Assembly (NCBI GenBank): GCA_016806715.1
Contig: CP060531.1
Coordinates: 1,349,966-1,413,965, forward strand
DNA from: Thermoplasmatales archaeon
GTDB taxonomy: Archaea; Thermoplasmatota; Thermoplasmata; Thermoplasmatales; Thermoplasmataceae
Reading direction: 5' to 3'
DNA length: 64,000 nucleotides
Positions within the stretch are counted from its first letter, which is position 1. Every line of letters begins with the position of its first letter. Both the position numbers and the translations under genes were made by a program. The notes under the pieces are model-generated. The model did not search any database, was not told the DNA's origin, and saw only the letters and a program-made list of their open reading frames with translations. Below, piece after piece: positions 45,444 through 54,631 of this stretch.

Positions 45444-45716
45444 ATGAAAATAGAAGATCGATTGTCTGTATTGAATTACAAGACTGACAAGTCCTATGCC
45501 CATATTACGATAAAACCTGACATATGCGAGACATGTCCGGATCACTTCTGCACATTTGCCTGCCCTGCAAACTGTTATACCTTGATAGAGGGCAAACTTA
45601 ACTTCAAGTATGAGGACTGTGTTGAATGCGGTACGTGTGATCTTGCCTGCGCTCACGGCAGTGTAACCTGGACAAATACAAAGGGAGCGCACGGCATTAA
45701 GTACAAGTTCGGGTGA
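45444..45716 (+). CDS. fixX: FixX-like ferredoxin
   Basis: A 90-residue ferredoxin with eight Cys in two motifs: CETCPDHFCTFACPANC and CVECGTCDLAC. The first is not a standard CxxCxxC cluster ligand set, as usual in FixX, so one cluster may be absent or altered. It associates with FixC and hands electrons from ETF to quinone or to low-potential acceptors. It starts 2 bases after fixC ends and is 6 bases before fixA, clearly the same operon. Confidence 0.88.
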   Translation: MKIEDRLSVLNYKTDKSYAHITIKPDICETCPDHFCTFACPANCYTLIEGKLNFKYEDCVECGTCDLACAHGSVTWTNTKGAHGIKYKFG

Positions 45717-45722
45717 ATTTAC

Positions 45723-46520
45723 ATGGTATTGGAAATTATAGTTATGGTTAAACAGGTCCCAGACAGCCAGGAAGTCGTGATAGACCCCGTGACAATGAAT
45801 CTGAACCGGAGTCTGACAAGGAATGTTACTAACAGTGCCGATGAAAATGCTCTGGAAGCGGCGCTCAGAATCAAGGACAAAGTTGGGGCAAACGTAACCA
45901 TGATCTCAATGGGTCCTCCACAGGCAGAAACCACAATGATAGAATGCCTGGCCAGAGGGGCGGACAGGGCGATACTTGCATCCGACAGGTTCTTTGGAGG
46001 AGCAGATACCTATCCTACCGGACTTACTCTCGCAGCAACAATCAGTAAGCTTGGAAAATTCGACATCATATTCGCTGGAGAAGAATCGTCAGATTCCAGC
46101 ACTGGTCACGTTGGGCCGGGGGTTGCAGAGTTTCTAAACATTGATCAGATCACATATGCGAGCAGTGTTGAGTACGAGGACGGCTATGTGACCGCTGAAC
46201 GCGAGCTTGAGGATGGCACGGAAACTGTGAAGGTTCCTACACCTGTTCTGGTTACCGTTTTACTGAATTCAAATTCTCCCCGGATGCAGACCCTCAGAAG
46301 AAAGATAGATGCAGTGAAAAAAGGCATGGAAATGTGGGACCACGACAAGATTGGTCTCCAGCCGGAATGGGTAGGGGTAAGGGGATCCCCGACAATAGTG
46401 AGAAAAATGCGACCGATCAAGGAGAGAGAAAGGGCAGCCAAGAAGATCGAGATCGACAATATAGGAGACCTGGTCAGGGAGCTTTACGAAAAGAACATAC
46501 TGAAACTGGAGGAGGAGTGA
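45723..46520 (+). CDS. fixA: Electron transfer flavoprotein beta subunit
   Basis: A 265-residue EtfB/FixA. It begins EIIVMVKQVPDSQEV and shows the ADENALEAALR helix, GADRAILASD and the FAGEESSDSSTGHVGPGVAEFL motif that touches nucleotide and flavin. EtfB binds AMP or, in bifurcating systems, FAD. It pairs with the alpha subunit next door. Because fixCX are present, electron bifurcation is possible but is not proved by these motifs. Confidence 0.88.
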   Translation: MVLEIIVMVKQVPDSQEVVIDPVTMNLNRSLTRNVTNSADENALEAALRIKDKVGANVTMISMGPPQAETTMIECLARGADRAILASDRFFGGADTYPTGLTLAATISKLGKFDIIFAGEESSDSSTGHVGPGVAEFLNIDQITYASSVEYEDGYVTAERELEDGTETVKVPTPVLVTVLLNSNSPRMQTLRRKIDAVKKGMEMWDHDKIGLQPEWVGVRGSPTIVRKMRPIKERERAAKKIEIDNIGDLVRELYEKNILKLEEE

Positions 46521-46522
46521 TC

Positions 46523-47575
46523 ATGGCTGGAATCAAGCTTGCAACTCCTGCAGCAAAACCTGAAGAATACAAGAACGTTTTTGTGTTTCTGGAGACAAGG
46601 GAAGATAAACTTGTCAGGCCGGCCCTTGAAATGATAGGGGTAGGAAAGAGGATTGCAGATAAGGTGGGTGAGAAACTTTATTGTCTCCTGCTTGGAGGGA
46701 ATATCAAAAAGGAGGCGAAGGAAGCTGTTTCTTACGGATGCGACGTTGTCCTTGGAGCAGAATCTCCTGATCTGAGTGTATATAGAACACTTCCATATTC
46801 CAAGATAATTTCTGATTTTGTGAAGCAGGAGAAACCAAATATATTCCTAATACCCGCCACAAGGAATGGCAGGGATCTTGCCTCAAGGATTGCAGTGAGT
46901 TGCGAGGCAGGAGTCACCGCCGACTGCACAGAGCTAGACATAGAGCAGGATACCAGAATACTTTCCGCAAATCGTCCAACATATGGGGAAAGCATGCTGG
47001 CGGAAATCCTGTGCAAGCGACACCGCCCGCAGATGGCTACAGCTAGGGCTGGAATTTTTCCGGTTCCCGACAAAGTCCAATCTCCAAAGGGAGATATCAG
47101 GATCAACGACGTGAAAATAGAAAAAGCTCTGCTGAGGAAGGAAATCCTGGATTTCAAGAAAAAGAATGCAGTTGACCTCACGGCTGCGAAGGTAGTGGTA
47201 TCAGGCGGCATGGGTCTGGGAAAAGCCGATGGTTTCAAACTCATAGGGGAACTTGCAGATGAGATCGGTGGAGTTGTGGGATCAACGAGACCTGCTGCCG
47301 ATATGGGCTGGATAACCAGGGATCACCAGGTAGGCCAGACCGGGCAGACAGTGCGTCCGAGACTGTACATCGCTGCAGGAATATCCGGTAAGATTCAGCA
47401 TATAATGGGCATGAAGAACAGTGAAACAATAATTGCCATAAACACGGACCCAAATGCAGAAATAATCAAGTACTCTGACTTTGTGATCAACGCTGATCTC
47501 TACAAGGCGATCCCACCGTTAATCAGTTCGGTAAAGGAAGAGAAAAAGAAGCTTTTGGCTGCAAACAAAAAATGA
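46523..47575 (+). CDS. fixB: Electron transfer flavoprotein alpha subunit
   Basis: A 350-residue EtfA/FixB. The C-terminal FAD domain shows VVSGGMGLGKADGFKL, VGSTRPAADMGW and GQTGQTVRPRLYIAAGISGKIQH, all family signatures. ATG 46523 follows a strong GGAGGAG site (46510-46516) and overlaps nothing; the 63-codon extension upstream is a shadow of fixA. Together with fixA it shuttles two electrons to FixCX. Confidence 0.9.
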   Translation: MAGIKLATPAAKPEEYKNVFVFLETREDKLVRPALEMIGVGKRIADKVGEKLYCLLLGGNIKKEAKEAVSYGCDVVLGAESPDLSVYRTLPYSKIISDFVKQEKPNIFLIPATRNGRDLASRIAVSCEAGVTADCTELDIEQDTRILSANRPTYGESMLAEILCKRHRPQMATARAGIFPVPDKVQSPKGDIRINDVKIEKALLRKEILDFKKKNAVDLTAAKVVVSGGMGLGKADGFKLIGELADEIGGVVGSTRPAADMGWITRDHQVGQTGQTVRPRLYIAAGISGKIQHIMGMKNSETIIAINTDPNAEIIKYSDFVINADLYKAIPPLISSVKEEKKKLLAANKK

Positions 47576-47592
47576 TTTTATAGGGAAGTAGC

Positions 47593-49614
47593 CTAGACCA
47601 TCTGGGCAATGCTCCTTTCCCTTATCTCCTTCTTTATTTCTGTTATAAAGTCTTCAACAACGTAGGTCTTCTGCTTGTTATCTCTTCCCCTTATGGTTAT
47701 TGTTCCGTCCGTGGACTCCTTCTCTCCTACTATACCAATATAAGAAGGCCGCTTTTCCCTGATCATCTTTATTTTCTTGCTGATGGTCTCAGCCGAAAGA
47801 TCCAGCGTGGTGCGGATCCCGTTCTCCTTCAGTTTCTGATTTATCTTCCTTGCGTATTCATCGGTACCGGCACTGACCGGAGAGAGGTACACCTGCATGG
47901 GAGAAAGCCATGTTGGAAGTTTACCTGCGTAATGTTCCAGGAGTATTGCCATGAATCTTTCCAGGCTTCCGAAGATTGCCCTGTGTATCATTACAATCCT
48001 GTCTTTCTTGCCCTGGCTGTTTATGTAATACAGGCCGAAATTTGTTGGAAGGAAGAAGTCAAGCTGTATGGTGGACAGCTGCCAGCTTCTGCCTATTGCA
48101 TCCTTTGTATGAACATCGATTTTTGGGCCATAGAATGCAGATTCTCCTGGATATTCCTTGAAGTCCAGGCCGGATTGTATCAGGGCCTCCCTCAACTGTC
48201 CGCTAGCCTGATCCCAGAGCGAGAGATCTGGATCGAGGTGTTCGGAACCGCAGTTCGGGCAAGTGAATTTTTCATCGGTCGTGCCCCTCCTGGTCTCTAT
48301 TCTTGTCTGGCAGTCCCGGCATATGAAAGTTACCAGGTAAAGTTCCGGGTGCTCCCTGTCCATCAGGCTGAGATCGAATGTTGCCTCAGTTGTTCCTAAT
48401 ACCGTTTTGTACGTTTCCCTGACCAGGGAAATGAGGCTTTTTACCTCCTCCAGGATCTGGTCCATGGAGAGAAAAGCGTGCCCATCATCCTGAGTGAACG
48501 CCCGGGGTCTGGTAAGGCCTCCAACCTCTCCGGATTTCTCGTACCTGTATACCGTGCCGAATTCACTGTACCTTACGGGAAGATCCTTGTAACTGTGAGG
48601 GGACCGCTCGAATATGGTTATATGTCCCGGGCAGTTCATGGGTTTCAGGCCATATCCCTCATGGTTCTCCAGTTCAAAGGTGAACATGTCGGGCTTGTAT
48701 TTCGCATAATGTCCGGACTGTTTCCACATGGTATCCCTGAACACATGAGGCGTCCAAACCTCCATCCACCCTCTTTCGGAGTTCTTTTCCCTCATGAAAT
48801 TCATCAACTCATTCCTTATGATCACACCGTTAGGCGTGTACAGGGGGAATCCGGGTGCTCTTTCGGAATTGAAGAGGAACAGGTCCATCTCCGTCCCGAT
48901 CTTCCGGTGGTCCCTTAAGGAAGCCTCCTCTCTCATCTTGATGTATGCATTCAACTCCTTCTCGCTGGGAAAGGCGGTTCCGTAGATACGAATCATTGGC
49001 TTCTCGTTTTCATCACCCTTGTAGTGGGTTGCAGCAATAGATAGCAGCTTGACTGCCTGAAGGAATGATGCATCCGGAACATTTGGTCCCTTGCAAAAAT
49101 CCACGAATCCACCCTGCCTGTATACCGATGAGTACCCTTCCTCACCAACGTTGGCCATTATCTTGTCGATCTTGTACCTGTTGGACTGGAAAATCTTCAG
49201 TAATTCTTCCCTGGAATGTTCTTCTCTTACAACCGGCTCCCCTTTCTTAGCGATCTCCTTCATCCTGGACTCTATTGTGGCAAGGTCGTCAGAAGAGATT
49301 GGTTTCATGTCAAAATCGTAATAAAAACCCTCCTCAGTAACGGGTCCAGCATTGGGCAGGGCGTCGGGATACATTTCTGTAATTACCTGCGCCAGCAGGT
49401 GGGCTGCAGAATGCCTCATAATTCCTAAAGCCTGTGGTGAATCTTTAGTCAGGAGATTACAATCAGAGTCCTTTTCCGGAATGGCCGACAGGTCGAGCAG
49501 TTTTCCTGCACATTCAACCGCAACGGCTTCTTTCTTGAGCCTATCAGGGACAGATTTCTCGAACGATTGTCCGCCGGCAAAACGCAGCTTGATCGTTTTC
49601 TCGTTGGCGCTCAT
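47593..49614 (-). CDS. thrS: Threonyl-tRNA synthetase with inserted zinc ribbon
   Basis: A 673-residue enzyme of bacterial rather than archaeal organisation. It has an N-terminal TGS domain (5-60), an editing domain with HSAAH (68-72), the class II core with MNCPGH (326-331), motif 2 around VYRYEKSGEVGGLTRPRAFTQDDGHAF and a C-terminal anticodon domain (from about 565). Between motif 2 and the FYGPKID motif there is an extra segment with CRDC (432-435) and CPNC (452-455), a zinc ribbon not expected in bacterial ThrRS. Monocistronic, minus strand. Confidence 0.9.
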   Translation of the reverse strand: MSANEKTIKLRFAGGQSFEKSVPDRLKKEAVAVECAGKLLDLSAIPEKDSDCNLLTKDSPQALGIMRHSAAHLLAQVITEMYPDALPNAGPVTEEGFYYDFDMKPISSDDLATIESRMKEIAKKGEPVVREEHSREELLKIFQSNRYKIDKIMANVGEEGYSSVYRQGGFVDFCKGPNVPDASFLQAVKLLSIAATHYKGDENEKPMIRIYGTAFPSEKELNAYIKMREEASLRDHRKIGTEMDLFLFNSERAPGFPLYTPNGVIIRNELMNFMREKNSERGWMEVWTPHVFRDTMWKQSGHYAKYKPDMFTFELENHEGYGLKPMNCPGHITIFERSPHSYKDLPVRYSEFGTVYRYEKSGEVGGLTRPRAFTQDDGHAFLSMDQILEEVKSLISLVRETYKTVLGTTEATFDLSLMDREHPELYLVTFICRDCQTRIETRRGTTDEKFTCPNCGSEHLDPDLSLWDQASGQLREALIQSGLDFKEYPGESAFYGPKIDVHTKDAIGRSWQLSTIQLDFFLPTNFGLYYINSQGKKDRIVMIHRAIFGSLERFMAILLEHYAGKLPTWLSPMQVYLSPVSAGTDEYARKINQKLKENGIRTTLDLSAETISKKIKMIREKRPSYIGIVGEKESTDGTITIRGRDNKQKTYVVEDFITEIKKEIRERSIAQMV

Positions 49615-49716
49615 GATTATGGGTAATTTTGTCTCTAGATAAAATTCTTTATCTGGATCATGTGGGTATCACAGTTCCTTAAATGGCATGAAGGAGAGCA
49701 TCCTTTTTACGCATGG

Positions 49717-51225
49717 TCACTTCAGTTTTACGGCTCCCAGCTTCTCCATGTCGAACTTTTCCCCGGAAATCATCTCGTAAATTCTGCTTATGTCCATATA
49801 CGGTGGTCTGTCGCTGACAAGAGCTGGAACTATCTCCCGTATCTCGCCATAGATTCCTGAGGCAAATGTAGATGGCTTATCCGTAGCGAATTCCAGTGCC
49901 TGGGCTCCAGTCAGGTACTCGATTGATATGATCTGGAAAAGGTTCGAGACTATTTCGGAAAGCTTGATAGCAGCGTTCATTCCCATGCTCACATGATCTT
50001 CCTGGTTGGCAGATGTTGGGATGGAGTCCGCAGTAGATGGAAAACTGAGCGTCTTGTTCCTGTTGCATAACGCTGCAGCCACATACTGGGGTATCATGTA
50101 CCCGGAGTTCAGGCCGCTATCCCTGACTAAAAATGGTGGCAGCCCGCTCAAGCTGCTATCTGTTATTCTCGCGATCCTTCTCTCAATCATGTTCCCAAGG
50201 TCGGTCAGTGCTATTGCCAGAAAATCGCAAGCCAGCGCCACCGGTTCTCCATGAAAGTTCCCGGCAGAAATTATCTCTTCACTCGAAACGAGAGGATTGT
50301 CTGTCGCCGAATTTATTTCCGTGGTAAGAACGCTGTTAACGTAATTGATGGTGTCAAGAACGGCACCATAAACCTGCGGGATACACCTCAGGGTGTAAGG
50401 ATCCTGTACTTTCTCCTCTGTTGATTTCCGTATTATTATGCTGTCTCCTACGAGATCCCTGAAGGAAGCTGCAATACATTTCTGGCCATTGTGCCCTCTA
50501 CTGCTGACGGCCCATTCCCTGAATGCCTTCAGTGTCCCCCTGAGCCCCTCAAATGATAGAGTTGACGACGCAATAGCATTTCTCATCAGCCGGAAGGATC
50601 TGAATACTTCCAGAGACAGTATAGAAGAGATCGCAGCTGTTCCATTAATGAAAGCCACACCTTCTTTCTCAGTAAATTTATACGCTTCGATGTTAAGTTT
50701 CCTTAAAAGTTCAGCCGTTTCGAAGGCTTTTCCCTGGTAATAAACCTGTCCCTCTCCCATTAGCGCCAGTGCTACATGTGCCAGTGGAGCCAGGTCTCCG
50801 CTGGCGCCAACTGATCCATATCTGGGGACAACCGGTGTGATCCCTTCATTCAGGAATTTAAGGGTGAAGTCAACAAGGTTCGTAGAAACTCCAGAAAACC
50901 CTTTGCAGAAACTATTCAGTCTTATTACCATCATTGCCCTGACATACTCTTGAGACAGTGGCTCTCCGACGCCTGACGAATGGGACCGGATCAGATTTTG
51001 TTGAAGCTTGTCAATGTCCTCTTTCTCAATCCTGACGTTAAGGAGGCTTCCAAAACCGGTGTTTACACCATATATGGTGTCACCATGATTTATCTTATTT
51101 TCCAGTGCATTCCTGGATTTCTTTATTTTTTGCAATGCAGCTCCGGAAATAGAAGCTTTCTCTCCAAGAACAGCTATTCTGTAGACATCTTCGGCTGTCA
51201 GACCCATGCCATCGAGTTCAATCAT
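49717..51225 (-). CDS. hutH: Histidine ammonia-lyase
   Basis: A 502-residue ammonia-lyase. The MIO cofactor forms from Ala141-Ser142-Gly143 in YGSVGASGDLAPLAH. YGVNTGFGSL (52-61) supplies the catalytic Tyr and GSLL residues, and NQEDHVSMG near residue 400 is also diagnostic. It deaminates histidine to urocanate, the first step of catabolism. Phenylalanine/tyrosine specificity is less likely but not excluded. No other hut genes are adjacent. It is divergent from a GntR regulator, with a gap of about 110 bases. Confidence 0.88.
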   Translation of the reverse strand: MIELDGMGLTAEDVYRIAVLGEKASISGAALQKIKKSRNALENKINHGDTIYGVNTGFGSLLNVRIEKEDIDKLQQNLIRSHSSGVGEPLSQEYVRAMMVIRLNSFCKGFSGVSTNLVDFTLKFLNEGITPVVPRYGSVGASGDLAPLAHVALALMGEGQVYYQGKAFETAELLRKLNIEAYKFTEKEGVAFINGTAAISSILSLEVFRSFRLMRNAIASSTLSFEGLRGTLKAFREWAVSSRGHNGQKCIAASFRDLVGDSIIIRKSTEEKVQDPYTLRCIPQVYGAVLDTINYVNSVLTTEINSATDNPLVSSEEIISAGNFHGEPVALACDFLAIALTDLGNMIERRIARITDSSLSGLPPFLVRDSGLNSGYMIPQYVAAALCNRNKTLSFPSTADSIPTSANQEDHVSMGMNAAIKLSEIVSNLFQIISIEYLTGAQALEFATDKPSTFASGIYGEIREIVPALVSDRPPYMDISRIYEMISGEKFDMEKLGAVKLK

Positions 51226-51321
51226 ATAGCCCTTATATTGGCATGGAATGTAATAATTATTCGGAAAAGTCTTGGAGCATCTGTCCAGTTCTGAGCATAT
51301 AGAGATAAAAATTTATTTGTT

Positions 51322-51334
51322 CTATATGATATAG
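51322..51334. promoter_or_regulatory. Operator-like palindrome before GntR regulator gene
   Basis: CTATATGATATAG is a perfect inverted repeat with 6-base arms around a central G. It begins 9 bases downstream of the TATA-like AAATTTAT (51309-51316) and ends 3 bases before ATG 51338. Its position would block transcription initiation, so autoregulation by the GntR protein or control of the divergent hutH are both reasonable. Confidence 0.5.
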
Positions 51335-51337
51335 GAC

Positions 51338-51736
51338 ATGAAGTATATGCTTCTCATAACTGTAAACCATAATTCAAGAGATCCACCTTATAAGCAGATA
51401 TACGACCAGATAGTTTACAGCATATCAATCGGGAATTTGAGGAAGGGAGATGCCATTCCTCCATCAAGGATCCTTGCCGGTACGCTCGATGTCAATTATC
51501 ACACAGTGAATAAAGCATATCAGCAGCTGCGGGAGAATGGAATAATATCACTGTCTAAGAGAAGGAGATACGTTGTAACAGAAGGTAATCGTGATACACG
51601 TTCTGTGGATGAATTTTTTCTGAAAGAAGAAGAAATAATTGATGATGCTATTGCCAGGGGCTTAAGGGATCAAGAAATCATTGAGGCAGTGAAGAAGATC
51701 CTTACGGCAAGATCAAAAAAGAGATATGGAGATTGA
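51338..51736 (+). CDS. GntR-family regulator, YtrA-like
   Basis: A 132-residue GntR protein with the N-terminal PPYKQIYDQIVYSISIGNLRKGDAIPPSRILAGTLDVNYHTVNKAYQQLRENG domain split over two helices, followed by a short helical tail instead of a ligand domain, as in YtrA-type regulators. ATG 51347 (residue 4) is an alternative start. The next gene begins 30 bases downstream, so it may control a membrane protein, a common YtrA arrangement. Its own promoter holds a palindrome at 51322-51334. Confidence 0.78.
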   Translation: MKYMLLITVNHNSRDPPYKQIYDQIVYSISIGNLRKGDAIPPSRILAGTLDVNYHTVNKAYQQLRENGIISLSKRRRYVVTEGNRDTRSVDEFFLKEEEIIDDAIARGLRDQEIIEAVKKILTARSKKRYGD

Positions 51737-51765
51737 GTTAAACGGTCTATTTAACATCTTTTGCA

Positions 51766-52872
51766 TTGGTAGACGTAATACTTACGGTTATAATCGGCAT
51801 CATGCTGTCAATAATCCCGTACATTACGGAGAAATCAATCGTTTTTGGTGTTAGGACACCGCCTGAATATCTTGATTCTGAGGTAATCAAAAGGTCCAGG
51901 AAAACTTATGTGGTCTCCGTACTGGTAATTACACTGATTCTTTCCACTGTACAGGTATTGATTATACCGCAATCCCTTGTTCTTCTCCTGTCTATCTTTC
52001 CACTGTTTGTGGTTCTGATCGCGTTCTTTGTTTATCTGCCACTGCACTATACAATCGAAAGGACTAAAAAATCGGAGACTTGGGCGGATAAATCCAACCA
52101 GTCCGTATCGGCAACATTCGTTTCTGGAAAGAGTAATCCCTTTCCATGGGTTTACGCAGTTCCTGGAGTTATGGTGCTTTTGGCGATTTTCATAATTGGG
52201 ATAATGGATTATAGTAACATGCCACAAGTCCTCGCAACGCATTTTGGCGCAAATGGCCAGCCAAACCAGTACTCGACAAAATCAATCGGAGCTGTTTTCT
52301 TTACCGGATTTTTGGGCATTGGTCTTACAGTCGGCATGACCCTGCTTGCGTATCCAATATCCAGATCTTCTTTCAGGGTGGACAGCTCATCGAATGCAGC
52401 ACTGGAAAGATCAGTCATCTTTCGCTCCAGGATGACAAGGATGATCCTCATAATGCCGTTTTTCATCGACTTAACAATGATGATCAGCGAATTCGAGATC
52501 TGGGGTTTGATTGGACATGGCCAGACCACCCTGATCCTGACCCTTGCTCCAATTTTTGCTATGTTGGCCTTGGTGCTTTCGGTCACGTTGATCACGGGCC
52601 AGGCGGGAAGCAATCTGAGGACGGTATCAGGCGCGGAGGGGGCACCAGGTATATCTGGTCATATGGATTCGATTAAGTCGGCTTCCACGAAGGACGATGA
52701 TTCCAGCTGGAGAGCTGGAGTAATATACTTCAATAAGAACGATGCCAGGTTTCTGGTGCCAAAAAGGTTTGGAGGTGGATACACACTTAACTTCGCTCAC
52801 CCCGGCTCAATCGCAATGGTAGCTGCAATTCTTTGCGTTCCCATAATTTTAATATTGATGCTTCCACATTAG
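51766..52872 (+). CDS. DUF1648-type multi-helix membrane protein
   Basis: A 368-residue membrane protein that begins with a short helix and the DUF1648 hallmark PYITEKSIVFGVRTP. About nine hydrophobic segments follow, including ATHFGANGQPNQYSTKSIGAVF, in which the ATHFxxxGxPDxxxxK pattern of the family is visible. SdpI-like proteins contain this domain; a resistance or stress role is only inferred. The start is TTG 51766, because no other start lies upstream in frame. Likely one unit with the GntR gene. Confidence 0.75.
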   Translation: MVDVILTVIIGIMLSIIPYITEKSIVFGVRTPPEYLDSEVIKRSRKTYVVSVLVITLILSTVQVLIIPQSLVLLLSIFPLFVVLIAFFVYLPLHYTIERTKKSETWADKSNQSVSATFVSGKSNPFPWVYAVPGVMVLLAIFIIGIMDYSNMPQVLATHFGANGQPNQYSTKSIGAVFFTGFLGIGLTVGMTLLAYPISRSSFRVDSSSNAALERSVIFRSRMTRMILIMPFFIDLTMMISEFEIWGLIGHGQTTLILTLAPIFAMLALVLSVTLITGQAGSNLRTVSGAEGAPGISGHMDSIKSASTKDDDSSWRAGVIYFNKNDARFLVPKRFGGGYTLNFAHPGSIAMVAAILCVPIILILMLPH

Positions 52873-53020
52873 TTTTCTTCTTTTTTCGTAATCATGAGAA
52901 TATTTTTGCAAGTATTTTACGGGAGTCAATTTTTTCCTGTTTATGAGAAAATTGTCTCAGTTAGCTTGCATACGGTTCAACAATTCCAATTTTAATAGAA
53001 GGCACAATTTTCATCGGCTA

Positions 53021-53095
53021 TGCAGGTGCCGGGATTTGGACCCGGGTCGAAAGCTTGGAAGGCTTTCGTGCTGGACCAGTCTACACTACACCTGC
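53021..53095 (-). tRNA. tRNA-Gly (anticodon TCC)
   Basis: A 75-base cloverleaf folds by eye: acceptor GCAGGTG/CACCTGC, D-stem GTGT/GCAC, anticodon stem AAAGC/GCTTT with loop CTTCCAA and anticodon TCC, and T-stem CCGGG/CCCGG with loop TCCAAAT. Discriminator is A; no CCA is encoded. There is no intron. The T-loop TCCAAAT recurs with TCCAAAC in tRNA-Lys of this window. Confidence 0.9.
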
Positions 53096-53152
53096 TATTA
53101 TGGCCAAACCTGATTATATTAATGATTAAATAAGTTTGCCAGTCTGAATTCC

Positions 53153-53824
53153 TCAGGAAGCCGCTTCTATTGTAAAAAGTTGGTTATATGTTTGATTATC
53201 TATAAATGCTGATATAGTTATCTGATATGCAGTTGCACTAGAAAGGGCTGAGACATTGAAATAGTCATAATGAGTTGAAGAATCATAATACTGGCTGGTT
53301 ATATGAAGACTACTTGCACCTGTGGTCACTGAAACATTAGAAATCTGGGAGTTGAAGTTTACATAAGCTCTCAGGCTATATGAGCCTGGGCCCCCGAGGT
53401 AATAGATATTTGAACTTGCTGAGTATGTTGCGGCTGCCCACGAGCCAGAAGTATTCTCATATTGCAATCCGGAGATTTGCGGGCTGGAAACTGTTGTTAT
53501 CGGTGGATTTATGAAAATAGTCCAGAAAATTATAACAGTCAACAAGAATTCTCCGCCGACGAGCACCCAGTGCCATGTCCTCTTTGGCAGAGTTAACCCA
53601 AGGCTCTTCAGTATCTGCTTTATAAAAATTATGAAGACAAAAATCAACAAGATGTCAAGATAACCATATCCGAGAACGTATATGTACCCGGCAAAGAGTC
53701 CCAGGAATGCTCCAATGACAAATGTAACGATCATTGTTTTGGCTCGTTCTTTTTCGCCTTCCAGATATGCTCTTTCGTCGAATTCCGGTTCTTCAAATAT
53801 TGGTTCTGCCTTTGGTTTGACCAT
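53153..53824 (-). CDS. Membrane protein with extracellular beta-rich domain
   Basis: A 223-residue protein with an acidic cytoplasmic start (about 1-28), three hydrophobic helices (about 30-50, 55-78, 86-107) and an outside part of about 115 residues rich in Ser, Thr, Asn and Tyr, with several N-x-S/T sites (NVSV, NTSG, NVSA). This fits a surface-exposed, glycosylated domain, but I recognise no family. Its start is 10 bases from the stop of tpiA, suggesting co-transcription. Confidence 0.6.
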   Translation of the reverse strand: MVKPKAEPIFEEPEFDERAYLEGEKERAKTMIVTFVIGAFLGLFAGYIYVLGYGYLDILLIFVFIIFIKQILKSLGLTLPKRTWHWVLVGGEFLLTVIIFWTIFINPPITTVSSPQISGLQYENTSGSWAAATYSASSNIYYLGGPGSYSLRAYVNFNSQISNVSVTTGASSLHITSQYYDSSTHYDYFNVSALSSATAYQITISAFIDNQTYNQLFTIEAAS

Positions 53825-53834
53825 GAATGCCGCC

Positions 53835-54479
53835 TTATTGGATGCTCATTAATGAATTTAACGCGGCAAAGGGATCTTGCGCCTTGACAATGCCTGAGGC
53901 GACCAGAACTCCGCTGGCGCCAAGAGAAAGCGACTTTTCAACATCGCCTGAATTCTTAATGCCGGCGCCTACCAGTAGTTCTACGTCTGATTTCCCGCAT
54001 AACTGGGCTGCGTTATATATCACATCAGGTTTTGCAGTGGATACGGATATATTTCCCCCTATGAGTTCCTTTGGTTCATAGGCTATATAACGCGGCCGTA
54101 GTTCAACATACCTCTCTATTTCGGCCAGGTTTTCAAGGCAGAGTGTGATATTAAAACCCAGATCAGCTGCCCTCTTTACCGTGGCCATTATCTGCTCTTC
54201 CGGTACGCGATTTTCTGAGTGATTTAGAACAGAACCACTTATACCCTTCTCCATTAGCGATTCAATTGATATCTTTCCAGTGTACGGTCCATGACCTACG
54301 TTATCAACGTGCTGTGCCAGGAAAGTAATGTTCTTAGTGTTCTTGCCGAGATCTAAATCTAAAGGGCTTAAAGCTACCTGCATGTTAGTGCCTCTATCAC
54401 TCTGTATCTTTGAAAATCCTTCTACCAGGGATTCTGCCCTAATACCTGTGGATTCAAAATAGTGCTTGAAATTGATCAT
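53835..54479 (-). CDS. tpiA: Triosephosphate isomerase, archaeal type
   Basis: A 214-residue isomerase, short as in other archaea. Residues seen: Lys and His in INFKHYFES, electrophilic His in AQHVDNVGHGPYTG, the NHSENR loop, and catalytic Glu in AYEPKELIGG followed by the phosphate loops GAGIKNSGDV and GVLVASGIV. It interconverts dihydroxyacetone phosphate and glyceraldehyde 3-phosphate. An upstream frame reaches 54497, but the first residues before Met 54479 are not conserved in character. Confidence 0.88.
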   Translation of the reverse strand: MINFKHYFESTGIRAESLVEGFSKIQSDRGTNMQVALSPLDLDLGKNTKNITFLAQHVDNVGHGPYTGKISIESLMEKGISGSVLNHSENRVPEEQIMATVKRAADLGFNITLCLENLAEIERYVELRPRYIAYEPKELIGGNISVSTAKPDVIYNAAQLCGKSDVELLVGAGIKNSGDVEKSLSLGASGVLVASGIVKAQDPFAALNSLMSIQ

Positions 54480-54631
54480 ATAACAGAATTTTTGCATGCT
54501 ACCAAATTTCTCTGTAATATTACTATTTTCCTACTCTGTTTTCGGTATACTGTATTTCGCAGCCCGTGGGAATTACAAAGAAAAGTATTCCTGATTTGCA
54601 TCAATTGGTGCGAGCCGGCGACATAAGTGGA

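Noticed and set aside
47932-48918. Long plus-strand frames opposite thrS
   Set aside because: They are shadows of the strongly conserved ThrRS gene and show no protein-family pattern.
53021-53095. Intron in tRNA-Gly
   Set aside because: The cloverleaf closes completely at 75 bases without extra sequence in the anticodon loop.
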